DNA of 64,000 nucleotides from Eutrigla gurnardus (lineage: Eukaryota > Chordata > Actinopteri > Perciformes > Triglidae): assembly GCA_963514095.1 (NCBI GenBank), contig OY741279.1:7896322-7960321 (forward strand), given 5' to 3'. Positions 38,340 to 51,044 of the stretch are shown piece by piece (position 1 is the first letter of the stretch; each line of letters opens with the position of its first letter). The notes beneath the pieces are model-generated. The model was not told the DNA's origin. It was given only the letters and a program-made list of their open reading frames with translations, and searched no databases. The position numbers and the translations under genes are program-made.

Positions 38340-41300
38340 CTGATATTTGTCTGCATGACATCACATCACACAAATCAAAAGTTAGTTTAGCCAGCAGCCT
38401 CTAGACGAAATGTAAAAAGGTTCTCTGATACAAGATGTCTTCAATTATGAGACATAAAAGTGAGTCACGCGCCATTCAAGACAAATTTATAGTAGTTATG
38501 AACTCAAACACAACAGACTCTCAACATGACTCTCCTTTGAGTTAAATGTGACTTTTAAGTTTATGTTTAAGCTGCTCGGTGTCTTTCAAGCTGCCACACA
38601 AGTGTCTTGAAATCCCCCTCGCAATTTCAACACCCCGTTAAGCTTTGAGACATGAAAGCCTAAAGATGTCTCATCTGTACAACACCGGGAAAGTTTGCTG
38701 ATGCATGTTGTGCGCTGCATAATTATACCCAAAAGCATGAGTCAAAGTGATTTTTACATTTTTCAAAAGAAGGGTATTTTTCTCTTCTTTTTTTTTTTTT
38801 TTTTTCTTTCTGTCAGCGGCAGCCTGCACCCGAGGATTAGTGGTCAGCGTTTGATGATGCAACATTGTTACTGTGCTTTTGCAGTCGAGCAGAAAAGCCA
38901 GTGCCACAGCTTTTAGGCCCACACTAGCCTCAAACAAAGACACCTACACAGCCCGGCACCGCTGCCTTTCAGGGCTAACTGAGAGGAGAGGAGCTGAAGC
39001 CAAGGGCGGGGAGCGGAAATGTCATGTATTAGTTATGAAATATAGGACCGTACTCAACCGGTTCTGGCTTGAGCCCAAAACTAATCTAAGTGCGTGTGAG
39101 CCGCAGATAGCTGGAGGTGTGTGCGTCTATGGGAGGAATCCTATATGTAATTGTGTAGGCACCAGTGTGTCCTAGACTGTATATATCTCCAATCGGCTGG
39201 TTTCTTTGCTCACATTCTCTATCTGTCTTCAGCTCGGCCGAATGTGTCCATTTCCTGAGGTATTGCTGAAAGCAATTAACAGTGTTGAGGAATTCAGACC
39301 CTTACCAATAGCCAGCAGCACGACTGGAGGCCCTATTATCCTCCTCCCCTATAGAGACCGTTGGGGTGGGGGTCTTCAGGAGGTTTTTAAAGGTTACTCA
39401 TTACCTTCATATACTGCTGCTTTTTTTTTTAAGCCCACTAACAGCTTACCAACCCAATAATTTTTGGTGAAAGGCAAGAAGGAGTCTTTGTGTGCTAATT
39501 TATCTTTGCGTGAGACACAGTTATTTTTTTGTGCTGCCAGATTACTCAACTTTAAATCACTGGAGCACACTGAATAAAAAAAACATGCTTTTTGACCACT
39601 TTGTGCACTTTATTAAACTCTGGATTGATAATGCGTTGCACGGCCCACACACACCGGCATCTTCCAAAAGGCCTCTACAGCTCTAACGCCACACAAGTGC
39701 TGAGAATGAACAATGAGCGTAACGGCTCAGGCCAAGGCATGCTCTCCCAAACTCTGGCCAAGGTCTCAGCGATCATCATTACCGTCTGCACTCAGTCGGG
39801 CTGTGTTGAGCTACGGCCTTTTTTTCGCAATCCTCTGAGTAAACCAGGGAATTTGGCACCGACCTTCCTCGAGGACGGGACAGTCCAAATATACAGTATT
39901 AACATTCCTCCAACCCCTCATTATATTTTCATTGAAGAGACGAGACACAGGCACGAGAAGCGAGGAGGCCCTGTAATAATGGCTGTTGTTCTGATCATAC
40001 TGCGGTCATCTCTGGCCATTAAACTCAGGGGTGATAGTGTGTGGGAGTGGAAATGATTATCACAACAGAAAGTAGGATCTCTTTTCATTTCAGCTTTCGT
40101 TTCTCTTTTTTCACAGTTCATATAGGCCGAACAGCTGCCGCAAATAGAAGAAACCTTTCAAAAATCCTCTTGTGAAGACAAATTAAAACTTCCCAAAGCA
40201 GTTCAACGCAATTATGATGATTTAACCTTGCAATATTGTCAATGGTGATGACCCTCAGCTGCAGTGGTAATGAGCCAGTTTAATTTCCCCCTCACAATTA
40301 CAGTTTGCATGTCTCAGCAGTGAGCTAAGTGGACCACGATGCATGCGGCGGTCATCAATGAAATTACACAAGAGAGCAGGAAGTTTAACTATTGTATTTT
40401 ATTGTTGGACTCCAGCGTGAGAATGTAAAAATGTTCAGGCATCTGGAAACACAAAGCACCTGCAGATATGCACCAGGCACGAGGACTGTGGCTGCCTTCA
40501 TTCAAACATTACTATGTGATCATTGGCTGGGTTCCTGTTTGGCCTGCTTCATGCCATTCAAACAGTCACACCTCTATATTCTGCATCTGGGTGGTCCTGG
40601 TTGAATTATTATATTGTTACAATTTTTCTTGGGTGTTGTAAATCAGGATTAGACTATGCGTGGCACTGAGCTCCGGCTTGGCTCGGACGTGGATTTAATG
40701 AATCAAGACACAAAAAGCAGACAAAAGCAAACGTAAAGGCATCGTCTTATTGTTGGCCAACAATAAGACGTTGGCCAACCGAGTCCAGAAAATCTGATAC
40801 AATGACGCAATCATTGTTATGTAACGTGTGGTTGTCACTTCAATGCCATTTCATACTTTGTCCTCTGGAATTTCCTCATCTGCCGCACGTCCAGCACACA
40901 CTTGCTCCGATTAAACGAGCGTTTCTGCGCTGTGTTCAATCCTGTCGTCCGTCTCACACTGCGAGCTAAATGTCAGTGTTAAGGTCGACATTTACACTGT
41001 TTTTGTGCAAAAGGAAACGCTGGCTTCAAGTCCAAAAATAATTCAGGAAATCTGGAAATCATAACAACGTAAAGGAGCTTTTACTGTGCTCTTTGGGTGT
41101 TTGCCTCCACAGTGCACATCTAGTCTGTCCCGATGCACTGTTTTCACAGACCATGTGGAAAGGCTTATGGGGACTACAATGTGATACTGATAATGTGATA
41201 CACACAGCAGTGAATAGCTGCTCCCCCAGCATTAGTATTAGTATCATTGAGTCGAGCTGTTGCATAGTTGGCTCGCCCGCCTGCAATGCGTCTGCAGTCT

Positions 41301-43329
41301 ATTCAGTGTACTGGGGTGCAGCTTGGCAATTCCAGCTCTCCAGAGACGCACTGGAAGGCATTTCTACTTAAAATAAACCCTGTTCGCCCACGTCCAGCCT
41401 CTCAGCCCTGTCGGCCCTGTGCTGCCTGCTTGTCGGCTCGCCAGCCCTTCCCCATTAATCCACTGCAGCGTTCCATTTATGCAGAAACCATCCTACGGAT
41501 GTGCCCGGACAGGCGCCGGGGCATGTAAACCCTCTGCGATACGCGCTCGTTCACTTAGACACACACACAAACACAGATGGACACAAAGGAAACGTATATA
41601 AAGAACACACGAATAGTTTCCCCGGCATGGCATGGAGCGAGCACTGCACCACCTGAAGAGCATGCATGATATAGGAAAACACTGAACCCATGAACTTGCA
41701 AGTAACAAAGGCACACGCATGCACATAATCCACCCGTACCCATCATATATACCATTCCACGATGCACCTTAAACCTCAAGGCCAACCAGGGCAGACAGCC
41801 AAAGCTACGTCCTGGTGTAAATCTTTTAAAAGCTCCTGATGTGGAAAGTGCTATTTACAGGCTCATCACGACAGCACAGGAAAAACAAAAAGGATTTCTA
41901 TGGTGATCAAGAATAAGTCTAATGTTGGGAGTCTGTTTTGTGGTAAACAAATTCATGTCAGGCCTGCTCCGACATGCACATACAAAGAGTTCCCTTTTAT
42001 CCAGTGCAGTTAAACTTAGAGCATGTGCACTGTGATGGGGCCACAGCAGAGATTACACATGAGGAGATCAGAGCACACATTCCTTGCTGTAGTCACATCC
42101 TGCCAAATAAACTTCACACTTCATTTACATCACTTATGTTTCAAGGTGAACCAGTTATACCCCCACCTCCCCCTCCACCCCCCCAAAAAATGTACAGCAA
42201 TACCCAAGAGAGCATCTTTGATAAATGCAATCTAAAACCGCTTCAAATGCACAATACTTACTCAGAGAAAACGTGTCAGTCGTCTTCTGTCAATGATGCA
42301 ACTATGTTTGGACGCTGTAGAGAGGCGATAGGGTGTTTATTACTATTTGTAGCACACAGGTTAGTATTGCTATGAGAGCTTAAAACAAACAATTCAATAG
42401 TGAAAGTGAATTATCGAGCAGTACCAAACATTTTCTGGTTCATGTTCCAGGCAAAAAAAATGAGGATGTTTTTTTCATTTCTCTGTTATATCATTGTAAT
42501 GCAATACACTTGTGGTTTATATAACAAAACAAACGATGTGGAGACATCACCATTCATGCATTCATTGATGATTAAAGGATTCATTGGTTGCATCCCCAGA
42601 CACACTGCTGTTTTTTTTTGCAAATCTGGTAGCAACTAAGTTGGACGGGGGTAGAGGCAACGGAAGAGCTAGCCGATTCTAATGTGACAACCGTCTAGAC
42701 AAATGACGTGACTGTCGAGGACTAACGAACTTTAATTCGCCCCTTTTTTTCACGCGAACGCTTAAAACCTTCGCGGAGTCCGCGTAGTTTGGTGGCACCG
42801 GACTAGCTTAGCTTGCGGTTTTAACGCTGTGCGGCGCGCGTGGAGGAGCGTTACGTAATTGCCTCCAGCGGGCTAACCGACACTTCTCCCGTTTGGCAAC
42901 GCTGACATTAAAAAAAAGACTCCCCCCGACTCGGAAAACGCATCCAGCAGCAGCATCACACGAGCCGCATTCAGCCGACGTTAACGGGTGCTTTAAATAA
43001 CGAGCTTGTGAACGCGACGGTTGCTACAACAGCCGTGACAACAAAACGTCTTTTAACGGCTGTGAAGCGACGAATTGACTCCGGCCGTTAAGAGCGCGGA
43101 CAACTTTGAAACTATTTAGACTTTTTTTTTTTTTTTAGTTTTTATCCAGCAGTTACGTGACACTATTCATATTAACTGACGCAAAGAAAAATCCAGCGTG
43201 TCGAGCCTCTCACGTCCCAACGTGGTGAGGGAAAAAGTGCAACGATAAAATGTGCAAATAAACATGTAATTTAGCTAACTGCTAGCTAGCACACACAAAA
43301 AAAACGTGTTGATAAAACGCAAGTCTTAC
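35605..43329 (-). other. Long first intron of jdp2
   Basis: An intron of about 7.7 kb is inferred between the probable non-coding exon at 43330 and the acceptor at 35605. It has a CA microsatellite and two consensus AP-1 sites (TGAGTCA at 38461-38467 and 38738-38744). Open frames of up to 158 codons in it look random. It may contain conserved regulatory DNA, which I cannot test from one sequence. Confidence 0.5.
38273..38336. repeat. CA dinucleotide microsatellite, 32 units
   Basis: A perfect run of about 32 CA units in the jdp2 intron. Confidence 0.97.
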
Positions 43330-43560
43330 CTGTTGTGCGTCCAAAAAAATCCGCAGTAATAACGGGACGGTTGCGGGAGAGGAGTCGGGTGCAGGATTTT
43401 TAGGGGGGACTATGACTGAAGCCGTTGCATCAGCCCGTTTAAGTACTGATCTTGTCTGACTGCGAGGGCTCAGGAATGCGGAACTGCTTGTCCGAGACGT
43501 AAGCGTGGATGAAAATAATGTAAGAGGAGGGCTGGGGATGTTCGCTCCGCCCCTAGCAAC
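42640..43560 (-). promoter_or_regulatory. CpG-rich promoter region and first exon of jdp2
   Basis: CpG density rises sharply from 42640 to 43560. On the minus strand a segment ends in CGCACAACAG|GTAAGACTTG, an excellent donor at 43330/43329, giving a probable non-coding first exon upstream of it. Within that exon or the core promoter, TGATGCAAC (plus-strand 43424-43432) fits a C/EBP-ATF composite element. The palindrome TTACGTAA lies at 42852-42859. I see no TATA box. Confidence 0.55.
43424..43432 (-). promoter_or_regulatory. C/EBP-ATF response element-like site (TGATGCAAC)
   Basis: The minus strand reads TGATGCAAC, which matches the TGATGNAAN consensus bound by ATF4 with C/EBP proteins. It lies about 100 bp upstream of the jdp2 first donor. 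Confidence 0.35.
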
Positions 43561-44039
43561 CAAACAACACACACAGAGACCGGAGGAGAGGAAAGTTTCA
43601 GCCAGACAGACACATGCAAATGGGGTAAATACGAGTCTGCTGCCATAAACAAGTCAATAAATAAAGATATGGGGCTATTATTACTACCACTCATCTTAGC
43701 TGCAGGTGTTTTATCGTGTCACAGTCGGTGAGGGGGTGAGAAAAGTTGCCAAAAATAAGTATATCACTCCAATTGGTGACTTATTATGAGCTATAATCAG
43801 GTCTTTAAGTAGAAATTCCAGCACAATGTAGGCCTACTTATCAAAACTATTCATTATGCCGAAACATCCCTTTCAGAGTGTTATTATAGCCTGCCCTCAT
43901 TATTGGTTGTTAGGACTTGTAAGTTGTCCACGTGCAGCCAATTTAAAAACACTTAAAGCACTCCATCATATCATTTGTAAGCGTTTTTATTGGGAAAACA
44001 TCTTTAACCTGAAAAAGTAATGATATAGCTTTTGAATAA

Positions 44040-44215
44040 ATGTGTAATAAGGTATAATATTTCCCCCTGGAATATAGTAAAGTAGCAGAAAAGGTGGATG
44101 CTCAAGTAAAGTGCCTCAAAATTGTACTTAAATGTTCTACAACACTTAATAGATGTATAGTAAATGTACTTATACTTCCAAGTACATTTACTCAAGCTAT
44201 TATACAGTATTCCTA
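44040..44215. repeat. Percomorph dispersed repeat, copy 1
   Basis: On the minus strand it reads TTGAGTAAATGTACTTGGAAG and later TTTTCTGCTACTTTACTATA, phrases of a very common fish interspersed repeat. It is diverged and bounded only approximately. Confidence 0.6.
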
Positions 44216-47200
44216 CTTGTGACCCCTCCTTGCATGTTATGGCCTCAGTGTGATATGAGATGTTAATCCTTCTAAGATGGCTTCATTTAAAGGATTGTAG
44301 GAGCATCCCTAAATTAACAAGAAATAATAACGAAGACAAAATGAACATCATTTTCTTTCTTGTATACCTTTAATCCTCTTGTCACCCTGATGTCTTGTGG
44401 GGTTGGGAGCCTCTGTTGTTGCAGCACATGCCATTATTAGGCTTTTGTTAGTTACATGACATTTAAATCCCTCAGAACGTGCTAGTTGTGATTACTTATC
44501 GAGGAGGATGTGGCTTCAAGCCTGATTACTTTCAGAAGATGACGTTTAATGTGATAAAGGACTGCAAAACCCAAGTAGCCGATATGGAAATGAGCCATTT
44601 AGGCTTTTACGACGGAGTGAGTTTCCCTGCAGGCCATGTTGACCCCTGACATCAAATGACTCTCACTCGTGAAATAAAACTTGCAGCCTTCAAATGATAT
44701 TCGGACTAGAAATGTTTATCTGGTGACATTATGGTCTTATTTTCTTATTTTCCAATGAAGAGAAGAGTCATCACACTCTTTAAGCAATTAGAGGGTAACG
44801 TGCAAAGGCAAATATGAAAGTACAGAGCTCATGTCTTTTGACAGCTGATTATTTCATTGTTTTGATTTCGCTGCACCCCAAAGTCATTTGGCCCTCAAAA
44901 TTGCATTCTGATGTTTGCACAGATTTATTCCACGTGTGCCTATTAGGCCTACACATATTGTGTAAGTCTGAAAGAGAAGTACTCCATTGCTTTCTCAGAC
45001 AAACTCACAGAGTGGGGAGATCATATTATTTCAGGTGGTATATAGAGGAAGTTTAATGCCTAAGTAATGCAGTAAATCTTGCAGAGTATTTGCACATGTA
45101 GCTTTAGCTGCCGTGAAATCCCGTTTTTATTTGCTCTCCTTAATAAAGCGGTTACTTGATTCATGCCACATAACTTAAACACACACATGCACAAAATCAT
45201 GTCTGAGTATTTCTGATGGAGGTTCCAGAAACTTCCAGAAACCTGATCCTGAATGTCTCCTCCTGCTGTCTCCCTCTAGTGTTGGTAGTTGTAACTACAT
45301 CCCACTGGTCTGCTCTTCTAAAACTGAAATGTCTGTGGCAGTTATAAAGATTTAAGAGGTTTATTTCTAATTTCTATTTTAAGTTTAGAAGTATTTTTGC
45401 TGATAAATGACCTTCAAGTTTGCAGAATTGTGTGCACAGTTCCATTATGTTAAACTACTGTAATGCAGTATTTTTTACAGGGAATGTCACCACAGACACC
45501 CAGTTCATAATAAGGCAAATATATAAATATAGCAGTACTATCATAGGATCAACCATCATTGTGTTACCTCCTTTGGCAATAGTGACCCAATCATTTAATG
45601 AAAATCATAATTTATACTCTTTATAATTTATATTTTAAATAAACAACTCATTAAAATGTAATGTTAAATTGTTTTAATGTTTAATCTTGTGCATGACTAT
45701 AATGTATAATTTGATATAGCAATATAATTGGTGCCAACATATTAACTAACTCTACAAATATTAACATCAAAGTCACAACCGAACTGCAAAATCATCTTCA
45801 AGCTGCACTAAAATACAGTTTTTGTATCATTTTTAATCAAGTACAACCCATTCATGCTGTGCACCTTTTATTACATATCGGGTCATTATCAATTCATTAT
45901 CTGAGGCTCAGTCGGGTTTTACACGATGCCATCTCATCTGTTCCACCTAGAACAAGCAGCTGAGTTATTAGAGGCTCGCCAAAATACCCCACTCTGTTCC
46001 TTTTTTTAGATTCTAATTTGGTTCTGCTGTGATTTATGTCTCGAATCTGAGGGGAGGTCAGGGGGGAGGGGGGGGGGGGGGGCTGTGCGTCACAGTCTCT
46101 CTTAACATAGATGACAAATTTAAGGGGAGGCATTTTGGGTTAATAAAGCAGAACTGAGCCAACAAGCAGACAGATCTCATAAAACAGGAGGGTCCTGGAC
46201 GTCGAGACGGTTCAGAGGTTTTTCCCCCCTCGCAGGTGTAGACTTTCAGCTGAATTCCTCTGTGCCTGCGGGAAAGCGGCCAGAGATGTCACTCAGTACA
46301 TGAACACACATGGCACAGGCCTATCTGGCACTTTAAGCCTCCGAGAGGGAAATGTCCCTGCCAAGAACAATAAGCTTTGATAATGACACTGAACAAAAAA
46401 TACCAGCTGTACAGAGCAAGTATGCGAAGCATGTAAACTTGCTCAACAACGGGTTTTTAAGATTATCTTTAAAGAAGCACGTGAACACATGCGAATACTC
46501 AGAAGTGGCAAGAAACGCAGTGTTTCACAATCATATCTCGGCATGCATATCGAGATCTTAATTTCCGACTGTTCCAAGGTTCCAGAAAGTATTTTGCGTT
46601 AAAACATAATCTTCTGTGCCCTTTCTATCAGCTGCCCCGACTGATGAATCGAGACGGAGAGCAGTTTGTGGTTTTGCAGCTTTGTCAAAGTCGTGCAGTT
46701 CTTGCTGTGTGGGCGTCGGAAGTGAAGGTAAAAACAATGAAACTGATTTTTGCACAACCAAGCATTATGTTAATCCGTCTCTTTAAAAATTCATTTCAGA
46801 CGGACATCTACACATTATTGTATTCAATGCTGGAACACCGGTTTATCTTTCATACTTTGCATATAGAAGATATGAACAAGTCAGTCATATTTTCTCATTT
46901 TCGTCAACCTGATTTAACTCTGTAGGATTAAGTTGTACGTGTTTTGTCATATATTATCCAGTGGCACATCTCTGGGAAGTACCCACAAAACCAGACACCT
47001 CCAGTCACAATCCTGACTCATCGTCCGCCACGCTGCAGACGGTATAGACACTTTATTTTTACCACAGCTCCATTGAATTTTCTTCCTTTACTTCCTTTTT
47101 TTTTTTTTGGATTCTTTCAAAAATATTCCCGACAGTTGTAGAACACGTCAAAAAATGTCTAGCGATTTTGCAGGTTATTTAAATCTGGTTGACGATGGTG

Positions 47201-48387
47201 CATTACAACAGAACGATGTTTCCCCTTTTTCTGACACCGATGTTTTAGGAGCAAATATGAGTTTATTCTGTGAAAATCTTGCAAATGGTAACATGCATAA
47301 AATGACTGTACATGACGAATACAATCGGTGTCTCCCCTGCAACTGATACCTTTATACTGTATTTTTATAATAAAAAAAAACATTCTCCTATCATATACAC
47401 AAATATGGGACTCCTTGTATTGAACCCTCACACACGGGTGAAATGCATGCGCTTCTTAATGATGGATTCGATTGTGACGCTGACTCCCACCGACTCCATT
47501 CACAGATATCAAATCAATCGCGTGCTGCTGTTGGCTTTAGACCCGCCCCCTTCTTCATCTTCATCTCCCTCTCACAACACATGCAGTCAGCCTGCTGCTG
47601 TGAGCCCTCCTATCCAATTTAGTAAAAGCTACCGTGTCGTGTCAGTGTCTCTGAATGAAACACGTTAAATCGGCACATCTTTTCCTTCCAGATGCATGAT
47701 TAAATATTCCATCCTGCTGGATCGTGACGGTATTGCTCGAGTTCTGCGCTCTCCGTCACAGCGTTACTCACGTCAGGTGACCCAGTTGTCCCAAACCCCC
47801 TTATGACATTGATTTATTCCCGTAAATGTAACACTTCCTTGGGAATATCACAGCAAGTGGGAAAACCGAGTGGTCAGGGGACGTATGAGGATGAGATAAC
47901 AGCGGTGGAAACCGTGAGCGCACAACAAATAACAGAAGGATGGAGATCTGTAACCAGGCAATGTGAGACATGTTACAGAGAGGCTCATCCTGAAACATCA
48001 CTGCAGTGAGCAAACGTCAGTTTCCTACATTAGCAAGTCAATGCTTCACGATGCACAATTCATATTTGTCAAGGCGCTTTATATCGAGGAACATAAAAAC
48101 ATGCAGCACAACAATACATGAAGGCTTTGTGTACACAAAACAAAAAATATGGACGGCCTCCCCAATGCAAACAAATAACGAGCTTAATTATGCAATCAGT
48201 TCGTGTGAAAAGTGCGTCTGTGATAAATCAAGATTTTCAAGTAAGTCTTCATATTTAGCTGCAACAGTGACGCTGGTTTTGTTTTCACCTTTTGTGTTCT
48301 TGTGTGTGAGTCATTGTGACAACACCTGGTCCCAGAGACTCCCGCTGCAGCAGGAACCACCACGGAGGCGCTTCGGCCTGCTCTGCC

Positions 48388-48389
<2 letters not shown>

Positions 48390-48419
<30 letters not shown>
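48390..48419. repeat. GT dinucleotide microsatellite
   Basis: About 15 GT units. Confidence 0.95.
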
Positions 48420-48420
<1 letters not shown>

Positions 48421-49204
48421 TCCAGGGACAGATTTTGTCACCATGAGGGCGTCCGAGTCACAAAGCTTTCGTTTTTCTTAGTTTTCTGATTATAAACTCC
48501 ACTTACAGATGTTAAGTGTAACTAATAAGGCATGGAATCCATGATGACAGGAGGAAAAGCACACCTGCAGCTGTTTTTATTTTATAAAACCGTCATTCAA
48601 CTCAAACCTGAACTTACACTTAACAAGCAGGTTGATTTTAAGAGCGTAAACCATCTAGATCATGTTGGCTGCATTCAGTTTCAGGGTCCTTGCACTGTGC
48701 ATGCTGCTCATACTGTCCACTCTTGTGCTCACTCGAATAAAACTGAGTCAACATTAATGTTGTTTGTACTACACTTCTGCTTTTCATATGACAAGTCAAA
48801 ACGTTACTCAAGTTCTCTATTCTAGACTTGTACATAAGCGCCTCAACTCCCCCTAATCGTCCAGTATGTCAGAGTTAGGATTGGAGTTATATAAGGTCAC
48901 CAAATACACAAATTAATAAACAAAGGTGAGAGTTAAAAGCAACCAACGTAACAGGAGAGGGAGCATGATGTCAGTCGAGCAATCTGAACCTGCCCCCAAA
49001 TAATTAAAAAACCTGTGTGGGTGTGCCATGTGTGTTACCACTACATTTAAAGTGAAATATGATACTACATTCAATTTGACAACAAATAACAAAACATGTG
49101 AGGAGTTTCCGGAATATGTTTAATTGTTGCAGAGCTCCCTCTTGCTAAGCTGCAACAAGAACACATTGTACATGCACATATACAAATAAAATATCTAACC
49201 AATG

Positions 49205-49440
49205 CCGGGGGAAGTACTAGGATATTTAACTTGAGTCAAAGTAGCAATACCAAAGTGTACTAGATGAGTAAAAGTCCGTCATTCAAAATGTTACTTAAGT
49301 AAATCTATGAGTATGAGTATCAAGATATACTTAAAGCACAAGAAGTAAAACTGCTCATTCTGCAGAATGGCACTTTTCAGAATTATTTATATCATATCAT
49401 TGCATGATGTTGTAATTTTTGATGCATTCATGTGTTCATC
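49205..49440. repeat. Percomorph dispersed repeat, copy 2
   Basis: Contains AAAATGTTACTTAAGTAAA, AGTAGCAATACCAAAGTGT and CATTCTGCAGAATGGC, again typical of the abundant fish repeat rich in AAGTACTTAAGTA. It appears to be another portion of the same family as the copy at 44040, in opposite orientation. The class is not determined. Confidence 0.6.
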
Positions 49441-49536
49441 ACTTGACCATTGAAGCTGTTCCGTGGGGGCATGTTTTTGATGGGGAACTTCCTATCTTTA
49501 TCCATTATAATACATCAGAATATATTTGTTATATAA

Positions 49537-49541
<5 letters not shown>

Positions 49542-49571
<30 letters not shown>
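49542..49571. repeat. TA dinucleotide microsatellite
   Basis: About 15 TA units next to the dispersed repeat. Confidence 0.9.
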
Positions 49572-49572
<1 letters not shown>

Positions 49573-49799
49573 TCAACTCCCTTCTCACGAGTCAGGTGTT
49601 GGCTTGATGGGTGGTTGTGAACAATTCTATCTATGTGATATTTTTCGCCCGTTAATCAGGCCGTGGAGGTCACGGCCCTGCTGGACAAACAGAGTTTGAT
49701 GGACGCAGAGTGAGTCAGTGGACATCAGATCTGTTGACAGGCCCATCCATCATCTCTCTAAAATAGCTGGCCGCCAAGACATCGCGCTCACACGTGGTC

Positions 49800-50390
49800 G
49801 ATAGAAATGAAGAGGGGCTCTGCTCTGCTGTTGTTAGGCGCTTGGCACTGCTCGCGCTGCAGCTCCCCCTCCTGGCGGAAAAGAAGGACTGCGCTCACCG
49901 TCACTCCTGCTACTGCACGGAAACATGGCAGTCGTTGTAAAACGAAACAAAGGCGTAATGGCGTTAATAAAATGTACTCGTTTATCAATTATCGGGTTAT
50001 TGCTGCCGTGAGGTCCGAAACCAAACAGGCTGCGGTCATTAAATGCCATCTTTGCTGTTCCGGGAACGGCTTGGCGCGTCGTTAAAGACCACTTATCAGC
50101 GCGCACTGTCGTCGTCTGTTTGCAGCAGCAGCGCGGAATTCTGCTCGCGCCTGCTTCGAGCTTTTCCGGTAACAATCCTCCGTCCCCCCCCCCCCCCCTC
50201 CCTCCCCCGAAATGTGACACCCCGTCGCCATGGAAACAAAACAACCGCAATTACCCAAACATGGTCAACGGAAGTGAGACGAGTAGGGCGCATCGCGTCT
50301 TGACGTCAGACGCACTGCGCCGCTGTACAGAGTCGGATCCCCTTGACCGTGACAGCAGCGGAGCCGAGAAAGAGAGCTATGAATAAATGA
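49800..50390. promoter_or_regulatory. CpG-rich segment with perfect CRE and X-box-like site
   Basis: This segment has high CpG content within AT-rich DNA. It includes the full palindromic CRE TGACGTCA (50301-50308), an RFX X-box-like GTCGCCATGGAAAC (50224-50237) and a C run at 50186-50199. No exon of a known gene starts here that I can recognise. It could be an unannotated promoter or an enhancer for the flanking AP-1 genes. Confidence 0.45.
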
Positions 50391-51044
50391 TTAACCTGCT
50401 GTTTCTGCTGCTCTCGCTCGTTTTAAACACTGTTCGCTCCCCGGTGGTTGCGCTTTATGTAATCCTGAATCCAAAAATAGGCTCAGTGACATCTTTACGG
50501 ACACCGCTGATGATATTAATGTCCCCAAATTAATACTTTACCCTCTTCTTGGAGCGACTGAGTTGGTTTCCTGAAGCTATAGTCGGATCTTTTTTAGCAG
50601 ATGACTGAATAAGTGTCATTTTTTATAGCTTTTCTCATCCTTGTCGGTATTTAAGCTGAGCTTCAAAACTCAATCTTGACCTTGGAAATAGCAGTTGAGA
50701 AAACAAGTTTTCTGGAGCTTTTGAACATAACTCGTGATCTTCTTCACTTTAATTCTCAACCTGGAAAAACAATGTTCAAAAAACATTTCACCACAAGGTT
50801 CATTGAGCAGGCTATATCTGTTTGGAGCTTCCAATCACATGATCTTCCTCAACACTTGAGACAAATTGAACATAAGAAGCCCTTTAAAGAGGATACTTTG
50901 AACATCTTTGAACATCTGCAATCCATGAATACTGAGCATGCTGATGAAGGTCATGTGATATGCTAAAAAGCTCTAAAATAGTTACTAAATGAAGTAGTGA
51001 GAATGTTTATTCACACGAATAATGAACAACGGCAAGATATTGTT

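Larger units (their letters stand above)
43561..51044. other. Intergenic DNA between jdp2 and the minus-strand fos gene
   Basis: 7.5 kb without a recognised gene. It holds two copies of a percomorph-type dispersed repeat, several microsatellites, four to five AP-1 consensus sites between 47014 and 49717, and a CpG-rich segment with a perfect CRE at 49800-50390. Short open frames at 47157-47346 and 50676-50966 are discussed under findings. Confidence 0.6.

Noticed and set aside
39592..40056. 154-codon plus-strand frame in the jdp2 intron
   Set aside because: No motif, no suitable splice signals and no codon bias; probably chance.
41974..42375. 133-codon frame with a polyproline run
   Set aside because: The polyproline comes from a C-rich simple tract and the rest shows no conserved pattern.
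49834..50250. 138-codon minus-strand frame in the CpG-rich segment
   Set aside because: Gly and Arg runs come from the C homopolymer and CpG content; stop codons are simply rare in such DNA.
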